The notes below the pieces were generated by a model. The model made no database searches. It was not told the origin of the DNA and saw only the letters and a list, made by a program, of their open reading frames with translations. A program made the position numbers and the translations under genes. DNA of 64,000 nt, taken from positions 54,199 to 118,198 of the forward strand of contig NZ_QHLQ01000014.1 in assembly GCF_011813015.1 (NCBI RefSeq), written 5' to 3'. Source of the DNA: Parasedimentitalea denitrificans. Lineage in GTDB: Bacteria > Pseudomonadota > Alphaproteobacteria > Rhodobacterales > Rhodobacteraceae. Below are positions 35,461-45,215 of this stretch, in pieces; the first letter of the stretch is position 1; each line of letters begins with the position of its first letter.

Positions 35461-37347
35461 ATGAATATGCAAACGGTTGAACACCCGCAGGTCACGTTGA
35501 ATGGCGTCTCTTATAATGCCACGCCCGGATTGCGTCCGGTGCGGGTGGATGGCTGCGACACCATCGTCAAACTGTTTGCCGCGCGCTGCGCTGAACTCGG
35601 GCCGCGGGTAGCGCACCGGGAAAAGGATAGGGGCATCTGGAAGTCCTATTCCTGGGCTGAGTACTGGGCGCATGCGAAGTGGTTAGGGCTGGGCTTGCGT
35701 GCACTGGGATTACACCGTGGAGAGGTGGTGTCGATCCTAAGCGAAGACCGCAAAGAATGGCTTTACGCGGATATGGGAATACAGGGCGTCGGCGGAATTG
35801 CTTCGGGGGTTTATACCACTGATTCAGCGGCACAACTGGCTTACCTTCTGAATGACAGCGGCAGTCGGTTCTTGATCGTCGAGGATGACGAGCAACTGGA
35901 TAAGTTCCTAGAGATCCAGGACCAAGTATCCGAGTTGGAAAAAGTCATAATACTGGAGCGTGAAGGGCTGTACGATCTGGACCATGACAGATGCCTGTTT
36001 CTTGATGACCTTTATGAGATCGGGCGGCAGTATGAGGTTGAAAATCGGGACTGCTTTGAAGACGAAATTCTGAAGTCCAAACCGGATGACATAGCTTTGC
36101 TGATCTATACCTCGGGGACCACAGGCAGGCCTAAGGGGGCTATGTTGTCACATGAAAATGTACTGGCCACCATGGAATCCAGTGCCCGGTCTCTTGAGAC
36201 TTTGCCGAGTGACGAGCAGTTATGTTTCTTGCCCCTTTGTCATATCGTGGAACGCAACTTCTCAGTCTATCTCTCGCTTGCAGCACACAGCACGGTGAAT
36301 TTCGCCGAAAGTCTGGAAACGGTTTTTGACAATGCGGCCGAGGTGTCGCCCACGACCTTCTTTGCGGTGCCGCGTGTCTGGGAAAAAATCTATTCCAAAG
36401 TGCTGGTAATGGCCCAAGACGCCACACCTGTCGGGCGCTGGGCATTTACTCAAGCGGTAAAGGCCGGAGCCGCGCGCGCAGATTATTTGTTGCAGGGGGC
36501 AGTGGTCCCCAACGCCGTGCACGCGCGCTATGTGTTGTGGGATTTCTTGGTGCTTCGAAATCTGCGGCGAATGCTGGGAATGGACAGAATACGGCGAGGT
36601 GGAACAGGAGCTGCACCAATCTCACCAGAGTTGTTGAAATGGTACTGGTCGATCGGTGTGCCCCTGCTAGAAGGCTATGGCATGACCGAAAACGCGGGGC
36701 TGTCGGCGTCTAATACCCTCGTATCCAACCGGGCGGGTTCAGTTGGACAGCCTGTTCCGGGTGTCACAGTTCGGATTGCGGACAACGGAGAAATTCAGAC
36801 GCTGGGTACCAGCAATTTTCAGGGATATTGGCGCAACGCCGAAAAAACGGCAGAGACATTCACTGATGATGGCTGGTTGCGCACCGGCGATGTCGGGAAA
36901 TTGGATGCAGATGGTTTTCTAACCATCACTGGCCGGATCAAGGACATTATCATCACCGCAGGTGGTAAGAACATTACTCCAGCTGAAGTCGAAAGCCGGT
37001 TGAAGTTCAGCCACTATATCGCCGACGCAGTCGTGATCGGGGATCAGCGCAAGTATCTGACCTGTCTGATTATGATTGATCAGGAAAACGTGGAAAAATT
37101 TGCACAGGATCGTAAGATACCCTTCAGCGACTTTGCCTCGCTCTGCGCTGCTGAACAGGTGGTGGCTCTGATCGCGGACGAAGTCGAGGTGGTGAATGGT
37201 GAGTTCGCCCGTGTTGAACAAATCAAACAGTTCCGCCTAATCAACGTATTGCTGACGGCCGAGGACGACGAGTTGACCGCCACCATGAAGCTAAAGCGTA
37301 ATCTGGTGGAGCAAAAGCACAAGGCACTGATTGATCAGATGTATTGA
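35461..37347 (+). CDS. AMP-dependent acyl-CoA synthetase, long-chain type
   Basis: A 628-residue adenylate-forming ligase. The phosphate loop is IYTSGTTGRPKG, A5 is GYGMTENAG, the A7/hinge region is TGDVGKLDADGFLTITGRIKD and the catalytic lysine region is ITPAEVESRLK. The length and the split between the large and small domains fit the long-chain (FadD15/ACSL) branch. It sits inside a liv-type transporter operon, between the LivF-like ATPase and the binding protein. This suggests that an imported carboxylic acid (fatty, dicarboxylic or aromatic) is activated to its CoA ester on entry. Start ATG 35461 or ATG 35467; GGAGG lies just upstream of both. Confidence 0.9.
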   Translation: MNMQTVEHPQVTLNGVSYNATPGLRPVRVDGCDTIVKLFAARCAELGPRVAHREKDRGIWKSYSWAEYWAHAKWLGLGLRALGLHRGEVVSILSEDRKEWLYADMGIQGVGGIASGVYTTDSAAQLAYLLNDSGSRFLIVEDDEQLDKFLEIQDQVSELEKVIILEREGLYDLDHDRCLFLDDLYEIGRQYEVENRDCFEDEILKSKPDDIALLIYTSGTTGRPKGAMLSHENVLATMESSARSLETLPSDEQLCFLPLCHIVERNFSVYLSLAAHSTVNFAESLETVFDNAAEVSPTTFFAVPRVWEKIYSKVLVMAQDATPVGRWAFTQAVKAGAARADYLLQGAVVPNAVHARYVLWDFLVLRNLRRMLGMDRIRRGGTGAAPISPELLKWYWSIGVPLLEGYGMTENAGLSASNTLVSNRAGSVGQPVPGVTVRIADNGEIQTLGTSNFQGYWRNAEKTAETFTDDGWLRTGDVGKLDADGFLTITGRIKDIIITAGGKNITPAEVESRLKFSHYIADAVVIGDQRKYLTCLIMIDQENVEKFAQDRKIPFSDFASLCAAEQVVALIADEVEVVNGEFARVEQIKQFRLINVLLTAEDDELTATMKLKRNLVEQKHKALIDQMY

Positions 37348-37393
37348 GAATGGGAACGTACATATAACGAGAATACCATAGGGAGTACTTTGA

Positions 37394-38554
37394 ATGACTA
37401 AAGTGACATCCGTACTGATGGCAGCGGCATTTGCCGTTGGGGCAGGCTTTGCTGTTCAGGCAGACACCCAAGGGGTCAGCGATACCGAAGTGGTGATTGG
37501 CTCGGTCAACGACCTAAGCGGCGTTTTCGCGGCTGTCGGTGTACCAGCCGTCAATGGCGCTAACCTTCGTTTTGCCGAAGCTAACGCTGCAGGTGGCGTA
37601 CATGGTCGCCAAATCCGCTTTGTGGTCGAAGACAACGGCTATCAGATCCCTCGTGCGATGCAGGGCTATAACAAGCTGCTTAACCGCGACAAGGTCTTTG
37701 CCATGCTGCTGTCGCTGGGCACACCGATGAACACGGCTGGCTTCAAGCTGCTGGACCCCAAAGGGATCCCGAATGTCAGTCCTCTTTCTGCCTCGGTGCA
37801 GATGCTGCAAGAACCAGCCACCAATAAGTTTACCGGATTTTCCAGTTATTGGGATCAGGTGCAGGCTGGGGTTCGGTATCTGGCAGCTAAGTTTGAAGCG
37901 CAGGAAGTCTGTTCCATGTATATCCCATCGGATTTCGGCAAAGAGATTTCCGACAGCACCAAAGATATCAGCGCCTCATTGGGGTTGAGCTTTGCGGCAG
38001 AAACAACCCACAAGCCGGATGAGTTGGATTTTGTAGGTTCACTGACCAAGTTAAAGGCAGCAGGCTGTGATGTTGTCACCTTGGCGTTAGGGGTGCGGCA
38101 GGGCATCACCGTTGCCGGGACCGCAAAGAAAATAGGCTGGACGGACGTAAAGTTCATGAACACCTCGGCAGGCTTCTTAGGTGTCGTTGCTGCGGTTCCG
38201 GGGGGCGTAACCGAGGGGCTGTATGCTGCTGCTGGTTGGGTAGATTTGAACGCGCGCGCAGGGGATGAGGTGCCTGCCAAATTCATGGCCGACTACACGG
38301 CTGAATTTGACAAACCGGCAAGTGGATTTGCCATGCTTGGTTATACGGCCGCTGATACTCTTGTCAGGGCACTAGAAGCAGCCGGCCCGGACCTGACTCA
38401 AGATGCCTTTCTTAAAGGCATGGAGAGCCTGAGTTATTTTGATGCGCTAACGGATACTCAAGTTACCTATGCGGCAGATGATCATCGCGGCACTGATGTA
38501 GTTGTCATTTCGGTGGTTGAAAACGGCAAGTGGAAAGAGCTAAGCCGCCAATAA
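37394..38554 (+). CDS. Periplasmic binding protein of the branched-chain-type transporter
   Basis: A 386-residue Peripla_BP_6 (LivK-like) protein. The signal peptide runs to about residue 23 (MTKVTSVLMAAAFAVGAGFA, VQA). The mature part starts with the canonical SDTEVVIGSVNDLSGVFAAV. It is the last gene of the operon, 46 bases after the synthetase. It delivers the substrate to the LivH/LivM-like channel. The nature of the ligand is unknown. A leaky hairpin terminator follows. Confidence 0.92.
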   Translation: MTKVTSVLMAAAFAVGAGFAVQADTQGVSDTEVVIGSVNDLSGVFAAVGVPAVNGANLRFAEANAAGGVHGRQIRFVVEDNGYQIPRAMQGYNKLLNRDKVFAMLLSLGTPMNTAGFKLLDPKGIPNVSPLSASVQMLQEPATNKFTGFSSYWDQVQAGVRYLAAKFEAQEVCSMYIPSDFGKEISDSTKDISASLGLSFAAETTHKPDELDFVGSLTKLKAAGCDVVTLALGVRQGITVAGTAKKIGWTDVKFMNTSAGFLGVVAAVPGGVTEGLYAAAGWVDLNARAGDEVPAKFMADYTAEFDKPASGFAMLGYTAADTLVRALEAAGPDLTQDAFLKGMESLSYFDALTDTQVTYAADDHRGTDVVVISVVENGKWKELSRQ

Positions 38555-38577
38555 CGGTCGAGGGCATGAAAAATATT

Positions 38578-38604
38578 AGGCCGGGCCTTAGGTCCTGCCT
38601 TTTG
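38578..38604 (+). terminator. Imperfect hairpin terminator after the liv-type operon
   Basis: AGGCCGGGCC and GGTCCTGCCT pair at eight of ten positions, with loop TTA and a following TTTTG. It lies about 24 bases after the binding-protein stop. Confidence 0.5.
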
Positions 38605-38917
38605 CGCTAGCTTCACCATGACCTGCGTTCTTTAGGTCTTTCGTAAAATACGACGTGAGAAAGCCGAAGAAGTAGTTTGATATGGTGCCATTTCTCGCAA
38701 CACTAAGTTTGAATTACAACTTAAGAGTGTCCTTTCAACTTTATATCTTTCCGGTAAAGCGTTGAATTGAAAGCGGTGTTCCCGCTAAAGGTGAGCCGCT
38801 GGTGCCTATTTGGTGTATTTCCAGTATTGATTTTTTAACGAGTTTCTTATTTACTTATAAAGAGCAGCACTTTTTGCTGAAGTTTTCCGTGTATCCCGTT
38901 GTTTGGGGAGTTTGTTT
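38605..38917. other. AT-rich intergenic region before the winged-helix/TPR regulator
   Basis: About 310 bases of clearly lower G+C than the neighbours. No gene is visible. It presumably holds the promoter of the regulator, whose Shine-Dalgarno GGGGAG is at 38905-38910. Confidence 0.4.
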
Positions 38918-40582
38918 ATGACTAAGTTACTGAAAATTAATCATTTTGGGGCCTTTGGGGTTTTTGTCTGTGACGGGAAGAATATCCCCCTAGGTGCGAA
39001 ACATCAGGCCTTGCTAGGGCTGCTGTCAAAAGCCGATGGGGGTATCCGAACCCGCGCTTTTTTGGAAAACACTCTGTGGAATTTGGCTCAACCTGAGCAG
39101 GCAAAGGCGAGCCTGCGAACGGCTCTCAGCACCCTGCGCCGCCATCTTGGAAAAGAGGCATCGCAGCTGCTGACGGCCAATCGTGAGCGTGTCGTGCTGG
39201 ATCTGGATCGCGTTGAAATTCTAGGCAATCAGGGTAGCGGTGAATTCATGGAAGGCTTTGAACTTCCCCATGAGGCATTGTTTCGTGAATGGCTGATCCA
39301 AGAGCGCGAAGGCGGCAACTATGACATTCCGCGTCGTCGCGCAGAAGTCGGCGGGGGCAGGGATTATAACCGAGCCGTTCTGGACGAGTTGCTGCCCCGG
39401 ATCGCTGTGCTCCCCTTTGTCTACCGCGCACCCAGTAAAGGCACCACGCCATTGGGGTCGATGTTGTCAGAAGAATTGGTTCGGCATCTGTCTCGTAGTC
39501 AGGCGTTTTCGGTAACCTCTTACCTCGCTTCGCGCCAGTTTGATCCTATGTCGGTTAGCCCAACCGAAGTCGCCTCGATCGCTGGTGTAACCTATTTGGT
39601 GTCAGGGGTCGTCTATGTGAAAGGGCAGGAATTCCGTCTCAAGGTTGATTTCCAAGATGCCCGTCGTGAACGGGTTCTTTGGTCGCGTGAATACAATGGT
39701 TCATTGGCTGATCTTATGGCGGGTGATTGTGATGCTCTGCAGGCAGTGTCGCAACAGATTGGGCAAACCGCTATAGGGGAATCTGTTCGTCAGGTGAAAT
39801 TCAAGCCCTTGGCAAATCTGGACAGCCATACTTTGCTGATGGCCGCGATCTCCCTGATACAGGATATGCGCCCCGACCAGTTCAACGCGGCCCAAGATCT
39901 GTTGGGCGTGTTGCTTCAACGAGAGCCAGGTCACCCATTGGCACTGACCTGGATGGGGTTCTGGCATGTGATGCGCGTCCAAAAGGGATTGTCGAATGAT
40001 CGACAGCTGGATACTCAGCTGGCAACCCATCTGGCCGCCAGCGCCTTGAACGTCGATCCAGCATTCTCCTTGGCCCACACGCTGAAGGGAATGATCTCAA
40101 GCCACCTTTTGTTTCGATTTGATCTGGCGCAAAAGTCATACGATTTAGCGCTAGAGGATAACCCGAACGAAGCTTTGGCCTTGCTGTTGATGGGCGCTAT
40201 GCGTGCGTTTCAGAATGACCCGGACGAAGCCGTGGAATTCACCGATGCGGCACGACGGCTGACACCTCTTGGACCACAGCGCTATTATTTCGATTCAGTT
40301 TCGGCGACGGCACAGCTTTCCGCCGGCCACTTTGCCCGCGCGTTGGCCTTGGCAGACCGGTCCCTGATGGAAAACCGTGACTACCCGTCCACATTGCGGA
40401 CCAAGGCCATAGCACTGGAACTTTCCGGTCGTGGAGAGGAGGCCCGAGAGGTGGTGCGTGACCTGCTAGAGGTATCGCCGGACTTTACCCTAAGCCGGTA
40501 TCTTAACGAGCATCCTGCCGCGATTTCATCGAGTGGTCGAGGCTGGACCCGTGCATTGCGAGCAGCGGGCGTTCCGGAATAA
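38918..40582 (+). CDS. Transcriptional regulator: SARP/OmpR-like winged helix, FlgO-like domain and TPR repeats
   Basis: About 554 residues. Residues 1-105 look like the winged-helix DNA-binding domain of SARP/OmpR type (LKINHFGAFGVFV, GAKHQALLGLLSKADGG, RTALSTLRRHLG). Residues about 150-290 match a FlgO/TolB-N-like module (RIAVLPFVYR, LGSMLSEELVRHLSR, YLVSGVVYVKGQ). The C-terminal half is helical with TPR-like repeats. There is no membrane segment or sensor domain. ATG 38918 follows GGGGAG by seven bases; an upstream in-frame TTG at 38903 is less likely. It is probably a cytoplasmic regulator; target and signal unknown. The promoter region is AT-rich. Confidence 0.8.
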   Translation: MTKLLKINHFGAFGVFVCDGKNIPLGAKHQALLGLLSKADGGIRTRAFLENTLWNLAQPEQAKASLRTALSTLRRHLGKEASQLLTANRERVVLDLDRVEILGNQGSGEFMEGFELPHEALFREWLIQEREGGNYDIPRRRAEVGGGRDYNRAVLDELLPRIAVLPFVYRAPSKGTTPLGSMLSEELVRHLSRSQAFSVTSYLASRQFDPMSVSPTEVASIAGVTYLVSGVVYVKGQEFRLKVDFQDARRERVLWSREYNGSLADLMAGDCDALQAVSQQIGQTAIGESVRQVKFKPLANLDSHTLLMAAISLIQDMRPDQFNAAQDLLGVLLQREPGHPLALTWMGFWHVMRVQKGLSNDRQLDTQLATHLAASALNVDPAFSLAHTLKGMISSHLLFRFDLAQKSYDLALEDNPNEALALLLMGAMRAFQNDPDEAVEFTDAARRLTPLGPQRYYFDSVSATAQLSAGHFARALALADRSLMENRDYPSTLRTKAIALELSGRGEEAREVVRDLLEVSPDFTLSRYLNEHPAAISSSGRGWTRALRAAGVPE

Positions 40583-40740
40583 GTAGTGTGTCTTCTACTG
40601 GTGGGGTGCAAACCCTACCAGATCCCAATCATCTCAGTGACAAATATGGCTGAACTGTGAGCACTAAATTCACTGTTTGGGCTTGCCAAATACCAAAACG
40701 GCATCGTTCAGTTCACTAGATCGGGAACCCGGCGCCCAGT

Positions 40741-40782
40741 AAAAAGGCCCCGGAGCATTTGCTCCGAGGCCTTTTAATTTTT
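40741..40782. terminator. Bidirectional terminator between the regulator gene and ctaD
   Basis: AAAAGGCC-C-CGGAGC pairs with GCTCCG-A-GGCCTTTT, with A-rich and T-rich flanks on both sides (AAAAAGG before, TTTTAATTTTT after). It serves the two convergent genes. Confidence 0.85.
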
Positions 40783-40794
40783 AGAAGCGGCGCC

Positions 40795-42468
40795 TTAGTG
40801 CGCTGGCGCTTTATCCCAGTCTTCCTGCTTTGGCAGGATCTCAAAGGTGTGCTCTGGTGGAGGTGACGGCAGGGTCCACTCCAGTGTGTCAGCATATTCA
40901 TTCCAGTAGTTGTTCTGAGTGATCCGAGCACCACGCAACAGGGCGTGAATTACGATACCAAAGAACAGGATGAACGAAGCAAACGAGATGAACGCACCGA
41001 TCGACGAGACATAGTTCCAAGTGGCGAATGCCTCAGGGTAGTCGATATAGCGACGTGGCATGCCCTGGCGACCCAAGAAGTGCTGTGGGAAGAAGGTTAC
41101 GTTGGCACCGATGAAGAACATCCAGAAGTGAATATGTGCAAACGTCTCGTTGTACTGGCGGCCAGTCATCTTGCCGAAGTAGTAGTAAACTCCAGCAAAA
41201 ATCGCGAATACAGCGCCTAGTGACATCACGTAGTGGAAGTGCGCAACAACGTAGTATGTGTCGTGGTAGGCACGGTCTACTGCGGCCTGCGACAGAACTA
41301 CACCGGTTACACCGCCAACGGTGAACAGGAACAGGAAGCCAAAGGCGAACATCATAGGTGCTTTGAACTCGATCGATCCGCCCCACATGGTGGCAATCCA
41401 AGAGAACACTTTAACACCAGTCGGGACCGCAATGACCATGGTCGCCAGCATAAAGTAGGCCTGTTGGTTTAGCGACATACCAACGGTGTACATGTGGTGT
41501 GCCCAAACAACAAAGCCCAGAACACCAATTGCGATGATCGCCCAAACCATTGGCAGGTAGCCAAACACTGGCTTGCGCGAGAAGGTTGCGATGACGTGAG
41601 AGATGATACCAAAGCCTGGCAGAATCACGATGTACACTTCGGGGTGACCAAAGAACCACAGGATGTGCTGATACAGGATCGGATCACCGCCACCGGCAGC
41701 GTCGAAGAAGGTGAAACCAAAGTTACGGTCCATCAGCAGCATGGTGATCGCGCCAGCCAGAACAGGCAGCGACAGCAGGATCAACCAAGCGGTGACAAAG
41801 ATCGACCAGCTGAACAGTGGAACCTTGAACAGGGTCATGCCCGGGGCACGCATGTTCAGGAAGGTGGTGATCATGTTGATCGCACCTAGGATCGACGATG
41901 CACCCGATACGTGGACCGCGAAGATCGCCAGATCCATCGACATGCCACCTTCGTTGGTGGACAGCGGTGGGTACAGAACCCAGCCAACACCAGAACCAAG
42001 CTGATCGTTGCCACCAGGGCTAAGGATCGAAGCAACACCCAGTGCGGTACCGCCTACATAGAGCCAGAAGCTGAGGTTGTTCAGGCGTGGGAATGCCATG
42101 TCTGGCGCGCCAATTTGCAGCGGCATAAAGTAGTTACCGAACCCACCAAACAGTGCAGGAATAACCACAAAGAACATCATCAGAACGCCGTGATATGTGA
42201 TCAACACGTTCCAAAGGTGGCCGTTCGGAGTACACTCCATGGCCGAGTCAGCGAACATACGTGCGCCTTCCATGCACATGTACTGAACGCCGGGTTCCAT
42301 TAGCTCAAGCCGCATGTAAACGGTGAATGCGACAGAGATCAGACCGACGAGAGCCGAAACGATCAGGTAAAGAATGCCGATATCTTTATGGTTTGTGCTC
42401 ATGAACCAGCGGGTGAAAAATCCCCGCTCGTCAGCATGATCGTTACCATGAATGGCTGCGTCTGCCAT
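40795..42468 (-). CDS. ctaD: Cytochrome c oxidase subunit I (aa3 type)
   Basis: A 557-residue haem-copper oxidase subunit with 12 membrane helices. The helix VI segment [17 protein letters not shown] carries the CuB-ligand His and the crosslinked Tyr. AHHMYTVGM supplies the CuB His pair and [12 protein letters not shown] the haem ligands. The K-channel and D-channel landmarks ([20 protein letters not shown]) are intact. ATG 42468 follows AGGAGG; the frame could be read back to 42519 without a ribosome site. It forms the catalytic core of the aerobic terminal oxidase. No ctaC or ctaE lies nearby, as in Rhodobacter relatives where ctaD stands alone. An FNR-type box lies about 110 bases upstream. 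Confidence 0.97.
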   Translation of the reverse strand: MADAAIHGNDHADERGFFTRWFMSTNHKDIGILYLIVSALVGLISVAFTVYMRLELMEPGVQYMCMEGARMFADSAMECTPNGHLWNVLITYHGVLMMFFVVIPALFGGFGNYFMPLQIGAPDMAFPRLNNLSFWLYVGGTALGVASILSPGGNDQLGSGVGWVLYPPLSTNEGGMSMDLAIFAVHVSGASSILGAINMITTFLNMRAPGMTLFKVPLFSWSIFVTAWLILLSLPVLAGAITMLLMDRNFGFTFFDAAGGGDPILYQHILWFFGHPEVYIVILPGFGIISHVIATFSRKPVFGYLPMVWAIIAIGVLGFVVWAHHMYTVGMSLNQQAYFMLATMVIAVPTGVKVFSWIATMWGGSIEFKAPMMFAFGFLFLFTVGGVTGVVLSQAAVDRAYHDTYYVVAHFHYVMSLGAVFAIFAGVYYYFGKMTGRQYNETFAHIHFWMFFIGANVTFFPQHFLGRQGMPRRYIDYPEAFATWNYVSSIGAFISFASFILFFGIVIHALLRGARITQNNYWNEYADTLEWTLPSPPPEHTFEILPKQEDWDKAPAH

Positions 42469-42571
42469 TTGGTGCCTCCTGTTATATGGCGAAAGGCTCC
42501 GAGAGCGGACTCCGGGCACCTTGATTCAGAAGGTTTTTAGAGTGGGTGGGCTGTGCCTTCAATGGCGGAGT

Positions 42572-42585
42572 TTGATATAGATCAA
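42572..42585. promoter_or_regulatory. FNR/FnrL-type box between ctaD and the HIT gene
   Basis: TTGAT-ATAG-ATCAA is a perfect match to the FNR-family consensus TTGAT-N4-ATCAA. It is centred about 110 bases upstream of the ctaD start (minus) and 190 bases upstream of the HIT gene (plus). In Rhodobacterales FnrL adjusts oxidase expression to oxygen. Whether it represses ctaD here is inferred. Confidence 0.7.
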
Positions 42586-42767
42586 GAAAAATTGACGCGC
42601 CCCCCCTTCATGGAGCTTGAAAATGCCCATCAATGCACCATTGGGTACGCAAAAATGTGTTTTTCCCGCCCCCCTGTAGCTTTGAAGCAGTATGCAAGGC
42701 AGAAGAGTATGGTACTGGGTTTCAACTAGGCGCCGAATTTGGGCCCGCGACCACAAGGAATGATCAG

Positions 42768-43199
42768 ATGTATGACCCCGACAATATCTTCGGTAAAATC
42801 TTGCGCGGTGAAATCCCATCAACGCGTGTCTATGAAGATGACGATACTCTGGCGTTTATGGATATCATGCCGCGCGCCGAAGGGCATGTGCTGGTTATTC
42901 CCAAGACCCCCTGTCGGAATATGCTCGACGCGTCACCTGAGCAGGTTGCCGCCGTCATGAAGACAGTTCAGATATTGTCACGTGCGATGATGGTTGCCTT
43001 TGAAGCGGATGGTATCACTCTGCAGCAGTTCAATGAGGCCGCAGGCGGGCAAGAAGTTTTTCACCTGCATTTTCATGTACTTGCTCGTCACGAAGGGGAT
43101 CGCCTTTGGGCGCCGGGGAATATGGGTGATCAGGCAAAAATTCAGCAAAACGCCATGAAAATTAGAGCCGCGATTTCCGATCTTCAGATTAATGTGTGA
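42768..43199 (+). CDS. HIT family nucleotide-binding hydrolase
   Basis: A 143-residue histidine-triad protein. The active-site triad reads HLHFHVLAR. The N-terminal part MYDPDNIFGKILRGEIPS and MPRAEGHVLVIPK are typical of the HinT/Hit branch. ATG 42768 follows AAGGAA by seven bases; the upstream frame back to 42633 has no family resemblance. HIT proteins hydrolyse nucleoside phosphoramidates or dinucleotides; the physiological substrate is uncertain. It is divergent from ctaD and probably monocistronic. Confidence 0.92.
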   Translation: MYDPDNIFGKILRGEIPSTRVYEDDDTLAFMDIMPRAEGHVLVIPKTPCRNMLDASPEQVAAVMKTVQILSRAMMVAFEADGITLQQFNEAAGGQEVFHLHFHVLARHEGDRLWAPGNMGDQAKIQQNAMKIRAAISDLQINV

Positions 43200-43264
43200 A
43201 ATGATCTAACTTTCACCCTTTTGATAGTGTCGTGCCGACGGTTAATACCATTATAGGCTGAGCC

Positions 43265-44127
43265 GGTCCTGCTGCACAAATTGGTTGAGAGGATTGTCGC
43301 GTGATTCCAGCATGAAAGCTTGAGGCATGAGTAATTGGGTCCCTACAAAGTACAAGACCACGAACTGGTCGACTTACAACACTGCATTGAAGCGTCGTTG
43401 ATCGCTAGCAATCTGGATTGATCCCGAGATGGTCTGGGTTTCGCCGCCGAACGGCAAACGCGGTCGACGTCAGCAATTCACTGGCACCGCAATCCAGGCC
43501 TGCCTGACACTGAAGGTCTAGTTCGGCATGCCGCTTCGGCTGACGACAGGCTTTGTTGAGAGCTTTCTGAGGTTGGTCGGGTTGGACTGGGCAGTGCCGG
43601 ATTTCAACAGCTTAAGCCGACACCAGAGGACACTGAAGGTGAGCCTGCCGTATCGCGGCTCCAAGGGCCCGCTGAACCTGGTTATCGAAAGCATCGGCAT
43701 CAAACCGGGAGAGAAGGTGAATGGAACGCACGAAAGCACGGTGGTTCGAGACGGCGTATCTGGCGCAAGATACACATCGGTATCGACCAAGAAACACTGG
43801 TGGTTCGGGCCATCGAGGTTACGACGAGCGCAGGAGCAATCGCTAAAAACGAAGCTGTGCGCGTCAAAATATCTGGGCAGAGCACTGTGGCGGAAAGTGA
43901 CTCGTTTCCACCGCCGACGCCGCGTCGAAACAAAGATGCATTGTGTGAAACTGCTCGGTCAATCGCTCATGGCTAGGGACTTCGAAAGGCAGGTTGCGGA
44001 GATCCAAATTCGCATCGCTGTGCTCAACCGCTACACGGCAATTGGTACACCTGTCACAAAACCTGTAGGATAAGTCTATCCGGGGTAAGGGGAAGTTTGG
44101 CCCTCATGCGGTTTGCGCAACAAAGCC
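43265..44127 (+). mobile_element. Decayed IS5-family insertion sequence
   Basis: Terminal inverted repeats are still visible: left GGTCCTGCTGCACAAA (43265-43280) and right TTTGCGCAACAAAGCC (44112-44127), whose complement matches the left end at 11 of 16 positions. Between them lies a broken transposase. The right end resembles the GGTAAGGGGAAG...GCGCAACAAAGCC ends of IS5-family elements that I remember from alphaproteobacteria. The element is about 860 bases, roughly 200 shorter than usual, from an internal deletion. I see no target duplication. It cannot transpose by itself. Confidence 0.75.
43345..44073 (+). pseudogene. IS5-family transposase pseudogene
   Basis: Fragments in changing frames give YKTTNWSTYNTALKRR, then an in-frame TGA, then IDPEMVW, a TAG before FGMPLRLTTGFVESF, and RLVGLDWAVPDFNSLSR, SKGPLNLVIESIGIK. 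After a frameshift come ARKHGG and RKIHIGIDQETL, and finally the conserved C-terminus HRRRRVETKMHCVKLLGQ. The middle of the catalytic domain (after EVTTS up to AGAIAKNEA, about 60 residues) is missing, so at least one catalytic acid is lost. Two stops, two frame changes and a deletion make it dead. Confidence 0.82.
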
Positions 44128-44151
44128 TCATGTTCCGTTAGTAAGAATGGG

Positions 44152-44534
44152 CCCGCTTCCATCTTGCGACGAAAGTCGCAAGCTGCTCAAATAAGCGTCG
44201 AACAGGACGCTGATCCACAACTGGCCGCATTGCTACAGGCAAGCCACGATCTAACGATGTGCCATGACGGTGCAGGATTCAGGACGGTGCAGGATTAAAG
44301 GCTGATCTGCATTGGCTCGTGAATGATTGGCGTCGCCATGTCGATGGGCCTTCAAAACCAGTTATTTATTTGCATGGCGATGCTGATCAGGTGACCTCGG
44401 TCGAACAGCTGCAACGCGCAATGGCGGGGCGTAGAAATGTGCAAGTGCGACTTTGTCGGGATGACGGATCGACGCTGCTCTATTCTCGGCCTGAACTTGT
44501 GCTTGCTGCGCTTGAGGAGCTGGCAGGCAAGTAA
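44152..44534 (+). pseudogene. C-terminal remnant of an alpha/beta hydrolase, frameshifted by a 17-base duplication
   Basis: Two adjoining frames read DPQLAALLQASHDLTMCHDG and then LHWLVNDWRR, KPVIYLHGDADQVTS and SRPELVLAALEEL. The second part is the C-terminal third of an alpha/beta hydrolase, but the usual catalytic His region reads RDDGSTLLY, so the His is gone. A 17-base tandem duplication (unit GACGGTGCAGGATTCAG from 44266, second copy from 44283) breaks the frame; deleting one unit restores one continuous frame. The N-terminal part is missing where the decayed IS abuts. Fold assignment moderate, loss of function likely. Confidence 0.55.
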
Positions 44535-44558
44535 GCTGGGCAGACTTCTCAAGTATCC

Positions 44559-45212
44559 TTAGGGTGAGTTGAAAACCTGCTCAAAGCTGCTTCGCAAGGC
44601 GACGTCAACATCATTCATGCGGACGGGCAGGCCTAAATCAATCAGGCTGGTCACCCCATGTTCCGTAATTCCGCAGGGTACAATGCCGTCAAAGTGGCTT
44701 AGATCGGGATCTAGGTTGATCGATATACCGTGAAAACTGATCCATTTCCGTAACCGGATACCGATTGCAGCAATCTTGTCTTCGGTCTTGGCTCCGGTGG
44801 CCATCAGCGGTTTGTCATCCCGCTCTACCCAGACCCCGACCCGGCCTTCGCGAATATGGCCGGTGACATTGAACTGATCCAATGTCAGGATCACCCATTG
44901 TTCCAGCTGTTTCACAAACTTACGCACGTCATGCCCACGTTTGCCCACATCCAGCATGACATAGATCACCCGCTGGCCCGGCCCGTGATAAGTATACTGG
45001 CCGCCACGTTTGCTCTCATAAACCGGGAACCGATCCGGATCGGTCAGGTCCTCGCGCTTGGCCGATGTCCCAGCTGTGTATAAGGGCGGGTGTTCGACCA
45101 TCCAGATGCATTCTTCCGCCTCTCCGGCGGCAATCGCGGCGGCGCGGGCCTCCATGAACTCCACTGCCGCGTCATAGTCGGTCAGCCCGTCACTGGTGAT
45201 CCATTCAACCAT
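44559..45212 (-). CDS. lipB: Lipoyl(octanoyl) transferase
   Basis: A 217-residue LipB at normal length. The segments [33 protein letters not shown], the catalytic Lys in [20 protein letters not shown] and catalytic Cys in DGIVPCGI are all present. It moves octanoate from acyl carrier protein to the lipoyl domains of 2-oxoacid dehydrogenases, the first step of protein lipoylation; LipA then inserts sulfur. It starts three bases after the DsbA-family gene and is probably cotranscribed with it. Confidence 0.96.
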   Translation of the reverse strand: MVEWITSDGLTDYDAAVEFMEARAAAIAAGEAEECIWMVEHPPLYTAGTSAKREDLTDPDRFPVYESKRGGQYTYHGPGQRVIYVMLDVGKRGHDVRKFVKQLEQWVILTLDQFNVTGHIREGRVGVWVERDDKPLMATGAKTEDKIAAIGIRLRKWISFHGISINLDPDLSHFDGIVPCGITEHGVTSLIDLGLPVRMNDVDVALRSSFEQVFNSP

Positions 45213-45215
45213 GTC

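Noticed and set aside
40795..42468. Possible cytochrome oxidase operon with other subunits
   Set aside because: No ctaC, ctaB, ctaG or ctaE is present in either direction; ctaD stands alone.
43528..44073. A 181-codon frame that could be read as an intact transposase
   Set aside because: Its middle third is out of frame with the conserved transposase and the catalytic centre is deleted. It is part of a pseudogene.
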